This document shows, piece after piece, positions 43,345-55,922 of a stretch of DNA of 64,000 bases. This stretch comes from Amorphophallus konjac (taxonomy: Eukaryota > Streptophyta > Magnoliopsida > Alismatales > Araceae): assembly GCA_022559845.1 (NCBI GenBank), contig CM040126.1:144778064-144842063 (forward strand), given 5' to 3'. Within the stretch, counting starts at the first letter, position 1. Each line of letters opens with the position of its first letter. The notes under the pieces were generated by a model. That model searched no databases, was not told the origin of the DNA, and saw only the letters and a program-made list of their open reading frames with translations. The position numbers were made by a program, and so were the translations under genes.

Positions 43345-44940
43345 ATGGCTAATCCTCCGATATTCAGAGGTGATAACTTTGACTCTTGGTTCGAAAACCT
43401 CCATCGGTATGTAAAGTCTACTGATCCAAAACTGTGGAAGGTAATGACTCACGGCCCATACAAACTGTCGAAGGATACATCTAAATGGACCAAGAAGGAC
43501 AAGCTGAAAGACTCTGTCAATAATACAGCTGTAGTTTTATTAAAAGAATCAATTGACAGATCTCTAATTGAATGCATTTCATCTTGCAGGTCTGCCAAAG
43601 ACATTTTGGATAAACTGAAGCTAATCAGGAATCACAGCAAGTGCTTAATGGCTGATCATAGAAATGCTGATGATGAAACTTCATCCGAGGTAAGTTCTGA
43701 ATCAGAAGGATACTCTTTCGATGAATTGATAGAGATGTATGAAAACTTGTTAGAAGTTTCCAAGAAATTGAAATCTGAAAATAAAAAATTGAAAAAGAAA
43801 TGTGATAGAATAAATCTGAAAGATTCATGTGAAAACTGTCCAAATATGAAAAAGTCTTATGATGCTTGCATGCTAGATGTTCAGAATCTTAAAAAACAAA
43901 ATGATTCTCTAAAATTTGAAAAACAAACATGGTTGGATAAAATGTCAGAAATAGAGAATCAGTTGAATGATAAGAAAAAGGAGTATCTAAAAGGCATGCA
44001 GGAACTCACTGAAGTTAATTCTGAATTGGACAAAATGAAATTAGAGAATGAAGATCTTCAAAAGAAGAATAAAACTCTTATGATCAGAATGAATGAAATC
44101 AATGAGGTTTCACAGTCCTCTTCTGCTAAATCAAATTGTAAAACATGCTCAGCTTTAAGAGAACGTAATGAAGATCTCTTTAGTGAGAATGAATGGCTAA
44201 ATAAACAAATTGCCTCACTTAAAGATGATCACAAAAATATGCTCGTTGAGAAAATTAAAGCAGAAGAAAGAGAAGATGAACTGATTGAAAAATTGGAGCA
44301 CATGTCTGGAAGAGAGAGATGTGCTAATAATGAAATTCAGGATAAAAATCTTGAGGAAGAAAACACGGAATTAAAAGTTGAAGTTGAAAAACTAAAGTGG
44401 TTGAACACTGGCTTGTCTGAAAGACTTCTCACTATAGAAAAAGGAAAAGCTGTCTATGATGGAAATTCAGAAATTTTGAACAGTCTAGAACAAGAAATTG
44501 AGAAGTATAAAACTGCAAACCAAGTTCTAAGCGAATGTGTTAATTGCAGTGAACAGGAAATAGCCAGTTATGAACTTCACATTGCTAGCTTGGAAGATAG
44601 AATTCATAATCTGGAAAATTCAGCTATTGAGTCTGCCAAGATTAAAGGAAAAATGAAAACTGTTGGGAAGAGGAAGGATGATAACTCTGAAGGGGGAACA
44701 AATTGCTGTTCTGATGTTAAAAAAATCACTAAAAACCAGCTATATACAACTTTTGTTCAAAGCACTGATGTAGCTGGTACTTCAAGGCAATCCCCAAAAC
44801 AAAATGAAAATCAGAAGTCACCTTCAAAATCTGTCTTTCAGTTTAAAGCTCAGAAAATTAAAAAACAAACAAAACCTGTTGAGGATAATCAAGAAAGAGT
44901 CAAACAAAAAGGGCAAAGAATAATTCTGGTTATACTCTGA
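43345..44940 (+). CDS. gag: Gag of G unit 1 (copia type, long coiled coil)
   Basis: The best start is the ATG at 43345 (MANPPIFRGDNFDSW); the open frame upstream to 43330 has no ATG. Residues 1-105 form the copia Gag N-terminal domain (FDSWFENLHRYV, WKVMTHGPYKL, SAKDILDKL). Residues about 120-430 are Lys/Glu/Asn-rich with heptad-like patterns, a long coiled coil with CENCPNM, CKTCSAL and CVNC pairs. The frame stops at a TGA at 44938. The -1 frame is open from 44889 and carries the zinc knuckles, so a shift is needed to join them. About 531 codons, intact, the only unit without the TAG at codon 180. Located in virus-like particles if made. Confidence 0.8.
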   Translation: MANPPIFRGDNFDSWFENLHRYVKSTDPKLWKVMTHGPYKLSKDTSKWTKKDKLKDSVNNTAVVLLKESIDRSLIECISSCRSAKDILDKLKLIRNHSKCLMADHRNADDETSSEVSSESEGYSFDELIEMYENLLEVSKKLKSENKKLKKKCDRINLKDSCENCPNMKKSYDACMLDVQNLKKQNDSLKFEKQTWLDKMSEIENQLNDKKKEYLKGMQELTEVNSELDKMKLENEDLQKKNKTLMIRMNEINEVSQSSSAKSNCKTCSALRERNEDLFSENEWLNKQIASLKDDHKNMLVEKIKAEEREDELIEKLEHMSGRERCANNEIQDKNLEEENTELKVEVEKLKWLNTGLSERLLTIEKGKAVYDGNSEILNSLEQEIEKYKTANQVLSECVNCSEQEIASYELHIASLEDRIHNLENSAIESAKIKGKMKTVGKRKDDNSEGGTNCCSDVKKITKNQLYTTFVQSTDVAGTSRQSPKQNENQKSPSKSVFQFKAQKIKKQTKPVEDNQERVKQKGQRIILVIL

Positions 44941-45524
44941 AATTTGTTAGCTCTGCTGAATCTGATGGGTCAATGCAAAATGCTTATACTTCTTGTACTC
45001 ATTCACATCCATCTGTGAATTCATCTGATAGAAACCATGCCCCTAGGAAATCTGATGCTTCATGCTATTATTGTGGTAGGAATGGTCATTTAATGAATGA
45101 GTGCTATGCTTTGAAATCTGATGACAGAATGCATGCCAGATACACCCCAAATCATCATGAGTACAAAAGAAACAAACTCAAATTCAATCAGCATATCATT
45201 TGTTTCACTTGCAACAAGCCTGGGCATAAGGCTAATGAGTGCTGGTCAGGAAATCGTTGGGGTAAAAATGAATCAAGAAGCAAGCATCTTAAATGCTTTG
45301 AATGTGATAAGCTTGGGCATGCAGTCAAAGATTACTGGCATGCTCAGGGAAATAGATTAAACTCTAAATCTGTCAAATTCCCTGCTTTCTATAATTCTGC
45401 TAGAAATAACTTGAGAGATAAAAAGAAAAACTTTGCATGTTTTGAATGTGGTAAGCTAGGCCACAAAGCTGCCAACTGTCGGCTGGCTGAGCATGGAAAG
45501 AAAATTTTTCAAGTCAATAAATGA
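44889..45524 (+). CDS. Zinc-knuckle (nucleocapsid) part of Gag, G unit 1
   Basis: Open in the -1 frame relative to gag, overlapping it by about 50 nt; its first ATG is at 44973. It holds four knuckles: CYYCGRNGHLMNEC, CFTCNKPGHKANEC, CFECDKLGHAVKDY (last Cys replaced by Tyr) and CFECGKLGHKAANC. These bind nucleic acid in Gag proteins. The shift is present in all three units, so it is old or functional; I found no canonical slippery heptamer in register in the overlap. The frame ends with a TGA at 45522, and the next ORF continues in the same frame. Confidence 0.75.
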   Translation, partial: SRKSQTKRAKNNSGYTLKFVSSAESDGSMQNAYTSCTHSHPSVNSSDRNHAPRKSDASCYYCGRNGHLMNECYALKSDDRMHARYTPNHHEYKRNKLKFNQHIICFTCNKPGHKANECWSGNRWGKNESRSKHLKCFECDKLGHAVKDYWHAQGNRLNSKSVKFPAFYNSARNNLRDKKKNFACFECGKLGHKAANCRLAEHGKKIFQVNK

Positions 45525-45776
45525 AATACTCATGCTCATACACATAATTTTCTTACTCATATGCATGCACATGGACATCATGTTTCTGCTAACATGAAGA
45601 ATAAAAACAAAAATTCTGCGGCTTCATGTTATTATTGTGGAAAAACTGGACATTCAATGTTTGAGTGTAAACTGATGGAATATGATGATCATGTTGCTAA
45701 AAGATTGTTTAGAACACCTGTTAGGGCTCATACAGGACCCAAAGCAGCTTGGGTTCCTGCAGGATCAAAATAATCC
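45525..45776 (+). CDS. Fifth zinc knuckle and Gag C-terminus, G unit 1
   Basis: Same frame as the preceding ORF after one TGA; first ATG at 45561. It carries CYYCGKTGHSMFEC and ends in TGPKAAWVPAGSK. A WVP-type motif like this usually stands just before protease in SIRE-like copia polyproteins, so the stop (TAA at 45774) marks where pol has been lost. Confidence 0.65.
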
Positions 45777-48313
45777 AGTTGTTGCAGGTGTGCCTTGGAA
45801 ATGAATAAAGGGGGTTAATCAACCAAGGCACTCAAGAATGAAAACCCCATGACTACATTTCAGGTTAGTTCTGAAAACTCTGCTAAAATTCTGTCTTCTA
45901 AAATTGTGTGCTCTAAATGCTTGCATATCATGATTAATTCTTTTTGTGCATCATCTAACTGAATCTAATTGAAAATCTGAAATGCACATGGAAATAATTG
46001 TAGTTTACCTCTGAATGCATTACATATCTATGTCATGATACATGATATGTCAAACTCCCTGTATGTCGTATTGCACTGATTTGCATGACCATTATGGTAT
46101 ATTAGATGGAACAGTGCTGAAGGGCAGATGGAGTATGTCTGGATGCTACTGCCATGTGTGAGGTGGTCCTTGGACCAAGTCCTCCGCCCAGTACCATGGG
46201 TCAAGTCATATAGAGCAGTGTATTGCATATCATGTTGATCTGTTGGTGCTAAACTGAAGTTTTCTGAAATATGAATTGAACAATCATGCTTATAGTAATT
46301 CTCTTCTGTCTAATTTGCATGAATCATATCTGAATGCTAAATTTGATATCATGTGATGTGATTTTAATACATTTCATACATATAGTCAGGGGGAGTCCAA
46401 CTGTTTTTGATCAATGCATATCATAATAATCTGTCTGTGCAAAATTGAATTATCTTGAAGAGTTGATTGCTCTAACATGATGCTCTCTGAATAAAGAATG
46501 CTCTGACATTTGAATAATCATCTTGCATAAATTGCATCAATTCAGGGGGAGCTTGTTGAGTCTTATGTGTGTCACTGCATATAGACAAGGGGGAGCATTA
46601 TCACATTGTTGACACTATTTAAAATTCTCACTCTACACTCTTTCAAATCATCAATTGACTATTTTGAATTCATACCTTCTTGAATCTGAGAATTTGGCTA
46701 CTAATCCTCAATCTGTTGAAGAAGGAGTGTCTCATTTTGTCTGACTGAAATTCAACTCTGCTATTGGCTTTAAACTTTTATTCTCTCTTGCTGATTGATT
46801 CTTTCACCAGCTAGTACTCTTCCTTCATATACCTCTTAGCTGGTGTGACTATTTTGGCTCTATTGGTGATTTGTTGGTCAGCTAAATTTTTTGATCTGTA
46901 TTTGGTCTGAGGAACTTAAGCTGCATGTCATGCAATTTAGTCTGAGAACTTTGTAGAAACTCCTATCATACAGGTTTAAGAATTACCACTGAATCAGACT
47001 GATATAAGATTAATGTATTCTCAGATTTGTAATTAAATGAATTAAAAATATCTGAATGATAAGGGTTAATAAACTTTAACCACATGTGTCATGTAAACCT
47101 TAGACTCTCTTATCAGATATCTGAAAATTTGAATTCAAGGCTTCTTTGGTTAAGATGCATATAGTGTGTATTGTTGTTAAACATTAATTTGAAAAATGTT
47201 GACTAAATGAAAAATTTGTGAATTCAGAGCAATGACTCGATCACTGAGAAACTGAGTTCTTTATCAATGAAATAAAGTAACTCAAGTCATGAGGTGCCAT
47301 AGTTATCTCTGATAAAAATTTAGTGAAACAAAACTTGACAGAGCAATAGCTTATTTGTGTTGAGTAGCTGAGGAGTCTGGCCTCTGATAAAGGTGTCTTC
47401 TCATGTAAAAAGACACTTATATTGCTAACTCTGCTCTCAAAGTGAGAGGCAATAACAGTTATCACACTGAGTAACTGGGTCACTTCAACTAAGACTTGTT
47501 GTGCCTCATGTAAAAAGGTGTTGATCAACTTAAATTACTCAAGAAAAATATAATGTGCTTCATATAAAATTATCTTGAAAAATCTGTCAACTCATGTTCT
47601 TGAAAAAGTGTTTAACTTCAGTACTAACCTGTGTATTTTTTAAAAGATGATTGTTTTTGAGTGGTTTCTGAATATTTGGTTCACTTTTATTAAAACTTGG
47701 ATTCAGATATGAGTATTGAGTTTAATTTGACAAATTTGGTATACATCAAAATTAAATCAGATTGGTTAAGTTGCCACTTCATAACCCTTTATGAGAGAAG
47801 AGTCTACATCTTTTAAGACTTATTGAAGTGATGTATGCATTAAAATCCCTCATGATCAGATTTTCCAGATCGCCTGATCAGATTCAGTCTGATTATTCAT
47901 TGAGATATCTTGTGATATTGTTGGAATCTTCCACCACCAATCTCTGTACTCTCCACACTATTGGAATCTTTCATCTTATTCTGCCATAAGTTCTGATTCT
48001 GTAATGACAGAATTTAGCTTGATTCATTGGATAACCAGAGTTCATTCCTGTGCTTCAAGGGAAGTTATGGTTTCTTTGCATCTAAGGGGAGAGTAGTCAA
48101 GCCTGCATGTTGATAGGGAGAGAGCTGTTTCATTGTCATAAGGGAGATCTTCATTTTAATGAACCATGACTCACACTCTGCATTTATGTGCTTTTCTGTG
48201 CATTGTATTTGACTATCAACCAATTTCCCTTCTTTTTGATTATGTCAAAGGGGGAGAATAGTTTGATGAGTCAGTGTGACTCATTATGTTGCCATCATCA
48301 AAAAGGGGGAGAT
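45777..48313 (+). other. Non-coding 3' part of G unit 1, with purine tract
   Basis: About 2.5 kb, AT-rich, no ORF with a pol signature; a 95-codon minus-strand frame (47241-47528) has no known relative. Features: GGGGGAG tracts at about 46388, 46538, 46584, 48246 and the real polypurine tract aaaaagggggagat at 48300-48313; an inverted repeat GTGTCTT...AAGACAC at about 47392-47415. Equivalent stretches are 53384-55922 and 60995-63531. Confidence 0.75.
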
Positions 48314-50701
48314 TGTTATGCCCCTTGTGTCTTGTTGATGATGTGGTGTTTTAATGATAGCAACATGAATGAGTCATCACATTGTTTTGAATATATCTGA
48401 CCTACTCTGTGGAGAATGCATGAGTGTGCTGGAATGAGTGAATGACTTGCATGTTTGTACATCTTGCATTGCTGTTCTTCACAGCAAGCCCATACACTGC
48501 TCCCTCATATAGGAAGTATGTACATTGCATTGGCTAGGTATATACAACGTCAGTTCATGCATTGGCTTAGGCTAAGTCTGCACAGCCTATGTCTCCTGCA
48601 GCGTCAACGCTGTGAGCATTCTCAAGTCTGCAGCATCAACGCTGTGAGTGTGTACATTGCATTCACGCTTCACAAAGTCTACAGTATGCATGGTTGAGTT
48701 GAAGTCTATACATTGTGTTGTTCTCGCCTGCAAGTCTAGACATTGGAAAGTCTATACAGACTTCAGCATCTCATTCATGCTTTGGTTAATGAAGTCTGTA
48801 CATCAGTCTTCACATTCTAAGTTTGTACAGCCGTTGGTTTGGACTCAGAGTCTGTACACTTGATTCGTCTTTGAATTGGTCAAGTGTGTACATCCTTCCA
48901 AGCTTCAAGTCTACACATTGGGTTGTCAGGCTTCAACTCTATACACTCGTTGTTAGAGTCCTGAACTTTACCAAGTCTATACACTGGACCTTGGTTTACC
49001 AAGTCTGTACACTCGCTGCACTACATCAAGTCCATACAATGGCAACTCTGCTTAAGCATATACATTTGTCTGAACTAAGTTCATTTTCCTCTGTCTGTCT
49101 TTAGATGATTCAGGCCATCAAGACTTGGCACGTGATCCAAGAGGCTGAAATGCTGACACGTGGACACAGCAGTTCAAATAATCTAGAAAGAAGCTCCTGG
49201 ATTATTCTGGTGCGTCAACGCATTGATCAAGCAGCGTCGACGCAGCAGTTGAAGAAGCATTCAGCCTCACAGGCTATTCCACTGCGTCAACGCCACAATT
49301 AAGCAGCGTTGACGCAACAGCTAAAGAGACGAGGCCAATGGCTACTGGAATGCCTCACTGCGTCAACGCCACAGGTCGGAAGCATCGACATAGCAGTTAA
49401 AAAGGCTAGGCTGTTTTGTTCACTAGAACGCATCAATGCGTTAACGCCATTGCTGATAACGTCGACGCAGCATGCCCATCTGTTGAAGACTTGATCACTG
49501 GATCACAGATGCGTCAACCCCTTTAAGCAAGTGGGTTAACGCCACCTGACTCTAGTTGCTGAGCGTGCTAATAAAGGGCACGTGATCCGAGGTGGCTGGC
49601 TCGTGAACCAAGATGCTGCCACGTGGTCCGAATTTTTAGGGCGAGAGCTGTGGAAGCCACACGCGCCCTGGCTGCTGCTGCTGCTGGTATATAATGAAGC
49701 CTTCGTCTTCAGATGGAGGTTGATCGAAGAAGAAGCCTGAAGAGCAGAAAGCCCTTCGATCCCGAAAAAGAGAAAAAGGAGAAAAAGAAAAGAAAAAGCA
49801 GAGTGGAGAGAAGCTGTCGATCCAGCACAAAAGAAGAAAGAAAAGAGAGAGAAGAGAAGAGCAAAGAGTGAGAGATTAGAAGAAGCAGAAGAGAAAGATG
49901 CTGTGAAGAATTAGTGAAATCGAGAGAGGAGGAGAGTAGCTGCCTGAAGATTAGTCTTCACTGGCCGTGGATCAAATCCAAGCCAGTCAGCTCTTTAAGA
50001 GCCACATTGTGCTTTACATTTACAGCTTTCCGATGCTGTTATCTTGTCTTTTGTTTTCTATTTTACATTTTCTTTCAAGCTGTTAGCCAGCGGTTTGCAG
50101 AGGAGGACTCCTCTGGACAGCAAGCTGTGTTGCTCAGCGGGCAGTGGAGGTTTCCACTAGACGGGTAAGCTGTAATCCCCAGCGGTTGTAGTGGTGGATT
50201 CCACTGGACGGCAAGCTGTGAGGCCCAACGGTTGTAGGCTAAGCTGTATTGCCCAGCGGACGCAAGCTGTGTTGCGCAGCAGTAATCCACACTCGGGTTG
50301 AGTGTGGGGTGGATGTAGGTCTGCTGGACCGAACCACCTAAAAACCCCTTGTGCATTGTGGTTTGTTTTGTTCTATTGTGCTTCCGCTAGATGAATGCAT
50401 AGGGGCGCTCCATGTGTTTGGCTTTTGGTTGAGAAGAAGAGTTAATTAGTCTTCTTAAAATGTTTTAATTTGTCAAGAGAGCGAAATTCTAGTTGAGCAA
50501 TTCTTTGTCTAAATCAGCATAGTTAGCATTCTAGTGATCTCACTGTGTGCTTGTTTTACTCTGCAACTGATTATTAGCTTTTAAGCTTGTCTAGTTTGCG
50601 AACTAGTAATTCTAGTGAGCATCATATTTTAATTGGGCGAAAGTTTTTTTAAAGGGCTATATTCATTCACCCCCCCTCTGAATACTGCACCGAACCCAAC
50701 A
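48314..50701 (+). repeat. LTR 2 of array G (shared by units 1 and 2)
   Basis: TGTTA at 48314 (others TGTTG), CAACA at 50701, 2388 bp. It acts as 3' LTR of unit 1 and 5' LTR of unit 2: a purine tract lies on its left and a primer site on its right. Confidence 0.93.
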
Positions 50702-50954
50702 ATTGGTATCAGAGCGATCTCTGACTTAACAGATCCAACAATCTGCAGAGGATCCTGCTAACTATTTAGTGCATTTCAGAGTGGGTCATTTGGAATCGTC
50801 TTGATTTACTGTCTTAGTGTATTTCTGTCTGGTGCATTTCATAAGTGTGCCTCTTGTGTTCTGTATTTAGCTTCACTGAGTTAGTACCGTGTCTTGCTTA
50901 TCTGGTTTTATTGTCTAGTGTTTTGTGCTTTGAATTTGGTTGTTATCTGATTCG

Positions 50955-52550
50955 ATGGCTAATCCTCCGATATTCAGAGGTGATAACTTTGACTCTTGGT
51001 TCGAAAACCTCCATCGGTATGTAAAGTCTACTGATCCAAAACTGTGGAAGGTAATGACTCACGGCCCATACAAACTGTCGAAGGATACATCTAAATGGAC
51101 CAAGAAGGACAAGCTAAAAGACTCTGTCAATAATACAGCTGTAGTTTTATTAAAAGAATCAATTGACAGATCTCTAATTGAATGCATTTCATCTTGCAGG
51201 TCTGCTAAAGACATTTTGGATAAACTGAAGCTAATCAAGAATCACAGCAAGTGCTTAATGGCTGATCATAGAAATGCTGATGATGAAACTTCATCCGAGG
51301 TAAGTTCTGAATCAGAAGGATACTCTTTCGATGAATTGATAGAGATGTATGAAAACTTGTTAGAAGTTTCCAAGAAATTGAAATCTGAAAATAAAAAATT
51401 GAAAAAGAAATGTGATAAAATAAATCTGAAAGATTCATGTGAAAACTGTCCAAATATGAAAAAGTCTTATGATGCTTGCATGCTAGATGTTTAGAATCTT
51501 AAAAAACAAAATGATTCTCTAAAATTTGAAAAACAAACATGGTTGGATAAAATGTCAGAAATAGAGAATCAGTTGAATGATAAGAAAAAGGAGTATCTAA
51601 AAGGCATGCAGGAACTCACTGAAGTTAATTCTGAATTGGACAAAATGAAATTGGAGAATGAAGATCTTCAAAAGAAGAATAAAACTCTTATGATCAGAAT
51701 GAATGAAATCAATGATGTTTCACAGTCCTCTTCTGCTAAATCAAATTGTAAAACATGCTCAGCTTTAAGAGAACGTAATGAAGATCTCTTTAGTGAGAAT
51801 GAATGGCTAAATAAACAAATTGCCTCACTTAAAGATGATCACAAAAATATGCTCGTTGAGAAAATTAAAGCAGAAGAAAGAGAAGATGAACTGATTGAAA
51901 AATTGGAGCACATGTCTGGAAGAGAGAGATGTGCTAATAATGAAATTCAGGATAAAAATCTTGAGGAAGAAAACACGGAATTAAAAGTTGAAGTTGAAAA
52001 ACTAAAGTGGTTGAACACTGGCTTGTCTGAAAGACTTCTCACTATAGAAAAAGGAAAAGCTGTCTATGATGGAAATTCAGAAATTTTGAACAGTCTAGAA
52101 CAAGAAATTGAGAAGTATAAAACTGCAAACCAAGTTCTAAGCGAATGTGTTAATTGCAGTGAACAGGAAATAGCCAGTTATGAACTTCACATTGCTAGCT
52201 TGGAAGATAGAATTCATAATCTGGAAAATTCAGCTATTGAGTCTGCCAAGATTAAAGGAAAAATGAAAACTGTTGGGAAGAGGAAGGATGATAACTCTGA
52301 AGGGGGAACAAATTGCTATTCTGATGTTAAAAAAATCACTAAAAACCAGCTATATACAACTTTTGTTCAAAGCACTGATGTAGCTGGTACTTCAAGGCAA
52401 TCCCCAAAACAAAATGAAAATCAGAAGTCACCTTCAAAATCTGTCTTTCAGTTTAAAGCTCAGAAAATTAAAAAACAAACAAAACCTGTTGAGGATAATC
52501 AAGAAAGAGTCAAACAAAAAGGGCAAAGAATAATTCTGGTTATACTCTGA
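50955..52550 (+). pseudogene. gag: Gag of G unit 2, TAG at codon 180
   Basis: As unit 1, but codon 180 (51492-51494) is TAG where unit 1 has CAG. Downstream frame is intact to the TGA at 52550. The stop separates the N-terminal domain from most of the coiled coil. Unit 3 shares it, so it arose before these two units were copied from one another. Confidence 0.85.
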
Positions 52551-52582
52551 AATTTGTTAGCTCTGCTGAATCTGATGGGTCA

Positions 52583-53383
52583 ATGCAAAATGCTTATACT
52601 TCTTGTACTCATTCACATCCATCTGTGAATTCATCTGATAGAAACCATGCCCCTAGGAAATCTGATGCTTCATGCTATTATTGTGGTAGGAATGGTCATT
52701 TAATGAATGAGTGCTATGCTTTGAAATCTGATGACAGAATGCATGCCAGATACACCCCAAATCATCATGAGTACAAAAGAAACAAACTCAAATTCAATCA
52801 GCATATCATTTGTTTCACTTGCAACAAGCCTGGGCATAAGGCTAATGAGTGCTGGTCAGGAAATCGTTGGGGTAAAAATGAATCAAGAAGCAAGCATCTT
52901 AAATGCTTTGAATGTGATAAGCTTGGGCATGCAGTCAAAGATTACTGGCATGCTCAGGGAAATAGATTAAACTCTAAATCTGTCAAATTCCCTGCTTTCT
53001 ATAATTCTGCTAGAAATAACTTGAGAGATAAAAAGAAAAACTTTGCATGTTTTGAATGTGGTAAGCTAGGCCACAAAGCTGCCAACTGTCGGCTGGCTGA
53101 GCATGGAAAGAAAAATTTTCAAGTCAATAAATGAAATACTCATGCTCATACACATAATTTTCTTACTCATATGCATGCACATGGGCATCATGTTTCTGCT
53201 AACATGAAGAATAAAAACAAAAATTCTGCGGCTTCATGTTATTATTGTGGAAAAACTGGACATTCAATGTTTGAGTGTAAACTGATGGAATATGATGATC
53301 ATGTTGCTAAAAGATTGTTTAGAACACCTGTTAGGGCTCATACAGGACCCAAAGCAGCTTGGGTTCCTGCAGGATCAAAATAA
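52583..53383 (+). CDS. Zinc-knuckle ORFs of G unit 2
   Basis: Two same-frame ORFs (52583-53134 and 53171-53383) separated by the same TGA as in unit 1, with five knuckles (third degenerate). It differs from unit 1 by, for example, KKN for KKI before FQVNK. Same -1 relation to gag. Confidence 0.7.
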
Positions 53384-55922
53384 TCCAGTTGTTGCAGGTG
53401 TGCCTTGGAAATGAATAAAGGGGGTTAATCAACCAAGGCACTCAAGAATGAAAACCCCATGACTACATTTCAGGTTAGTTCTGAAAACTCTGCTAAAATT
53501 CTGTCTTCTAAAATTGTGTGCTCTAAATGCCTGCATATCATGATTAATTCTTTTTGTGCATCATCTAACTGAATCTAATTGAAAATCTGAAATGCACATG
53601 GAAATAATTGTAGTTTACCTCTGAATGCATTACATATCTATGTCATGATGCATGATATGTCAAACTCCCTGTATGTCGTATTGCACTGATTTGCATGACC
53701 ATTATGGTATATTAGATGGAACAGTGCTGAAGGGCAGATGGAGTATGTCTAGATGCTACTGCCATGTGTGAGGTGGTCCTTGGACCAAGTCCTCCGCCCA
53801 GTACCATGGGTCAAGTCATATAGAGCAGTGTATTGCATATCATGTTGATCTGTTGGTGCTAAACTGAAGTTTTCTGAAATATGAATTGAACAATCATGCT
53901 TATAGTAATTCTCTTCTGTCTAATTTGCATGAATCATATCTGAATGCTAAATTTGATATCATGTGATGTGATTTTAATACATTTCATACATATAGTCAGG
54001 GGAGTCCAACTGTTTTTGATCAATGCATATCATAATAATCTGTCTATGCAAAATTGAATTATCTTGAAGAGTTGATTGCTCTAACATGATGCTCTCTGAA
54101 TAAAGAATGCTCTGACGTTTGAATAATCATCTTGCATAAATTGCATCAATTCAGGGGGAGCTTGTTGAGTCTTATGTGTGTCACTGCATATAGACAAGGG
54201 GGAGCATTATCACATTGTTGACACTATTTAAAATTCTCATTCTACACTCTTTCAAATCATCAATTGACTATTTTGAATTCATACCTTCTTGAATCTGAGA
54301 ATTTGGCTACTAATCCTCAATCTGTTGAAGAAGGAGTGTCTCATTTTGTTTGACTGAAATTCAACTCTGCTATTGGCTTTAAACTTTTATTCTCTCTTGC
54401 TGATTGATTCTTTCACCAGCTAGTACTCTTCCTTCATATACCTCTTAGCTGGTGTGACTATTTTGGCTCTATTGGTGATTTGTTGGTCAGCTAAATTTTT
54501 TGATCTGTATTTGGTCTGAGGAACTTAAGCTGCATGTCATGCAATTTAGTCTGAGAACTTTGTAGAAACTCCTATCATACAGGTTTAAGAATTACCACTG
54601 AATCAGACTGATATAAGATTAATGTATTCTCAGATTTGTAATTAAATGAATTAAAAATATCTGAATGATAAGGGTTAATAAACTTTAACCACATGTGTCA
54701 TGTAAACCTTAGACTCTCTTATCAGATATCTGAAAATTTGAATTCAAGGCTTCTTTGGTTAAGATGCATATAGTGTGTATTGTTGTTAAACATTAATTTG
54801 AAAAATGTTGACTAAATGAAAAATTTGTGAATTCAGAGCAATGACTCGGTCACTGAGAAACTGAGTTCTTTATCAATGAAATAAAGTAACTCAAGTCATG
54901 AGGTGCCATAGTTATCTCTGATAAAAATTTAGTGAAACAAAACTTGACAGAGCAATAGCTTATTTGTGTTGAGTAGCTGGGGAGTCTGGCCTCTGATAAA
55001 GGTGTCTTCTCATGTAAAAAGACACTTATATTGCTAACTCTGCTCTCAAAGTGAGAGGCAATAACAGTTATCACACTGAGTAACTGGGTCACTTCAACTA
55101 AGACTTGTTGTGCCTCATGTAAAAAGGTGTTGATCAACTTAAATTACTCAAGAAAAATATAATGTGCTTCATATAAAATTATCTTGAAAAATCTGTCAAC
55201 TCATGTTCTTGAAAAAGTGTTTAACTTCAGTACTAACCTGTGTATTTTTTAAAAGATGATTATTTTTGAGTGGTTTCTGAATATTTGGTTCACTTTTATT
55301 AAAACTTGGATTCAGATATGAGTATTGAGCTTAATTTGACAAATTTGGTATACATCAAAATTAAATCAGATTGGTTAAGTTGCCACTTCATAACCCTTTA
55401 TGAGAGAAGAGTCTACATCTTTTAAGACTTATTGAAGTGATGTATGCATTAAAATCCCTCGTGATCAGATTTTCCAGATCGCCTGATCAGATTCAGTCTG
55501 ATTATTCATTGAGATATCTTGTGATATTGTTGGAATCTTCCACCACCAATCTCTGTACTCTCCACACTATTGGAATCTTTCATCTTATTCTGCCATAAGT
55601 TCTGATTCTGTAATGGCAGAATTTAGCTTGATTCATTGGATAACCAGAGTTCATTCCTGTGCTTCAAGGGAAGTTATGGTTTCTTTGCATCTAAGGGGAG
55701 AGTAGTCAAGCCTGCATGTTGATAGGGAGAGAGCTGTTTCATTGTCATAAGGGAGATCTTCATTTTAATGAACCATGACTCACACTCTGCATTTATGTGC
55801 TTTTCTGTGCATTGTATTTGACTATCAAACAATTTCCCTTCTTTTTGATTATGTCAAAGGGGGAGAATAGTTTGATGAGTCAGTGTGACTCATTATGTTG
55901 CCATCATCAAAAAGGGGGAGAT

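Larger units (their letters stand above)
50702..55922 (+). mobile_element. Internal region of G unit 2
   Basis: 5221 bp, almost identical to unit 1: primer site 50704, gag 50955, knuckle ORFs 52583-53134 and 53171-53383, non-coding part, purine tract at 55908-55922. Private changes include loss of one G in the tract near 54000. Confidence 0.92.

Noticed and set aside
43345..44940. Host coiled-coil or myosin-like gene
   Set aside because: The N-terminus is a copia Gag domain, it follows an LTR and a tRNA-Met primer site, and it recurs in each array unit.
44860..44940. Programmed -1 frameshift between gag and knuckles
   Set aside because: A-rich runs exist, but no X-XXY-YYZ heptamer in the gag frame lies inside the overlap; an old indel explains it as well. 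Kept only as an open question.
47241..47528. 95-codon minus-strand ORF conserved in the three units
   Set aside because: The conservation only reflects that the units are almost identical; no family, start context or splice signals.
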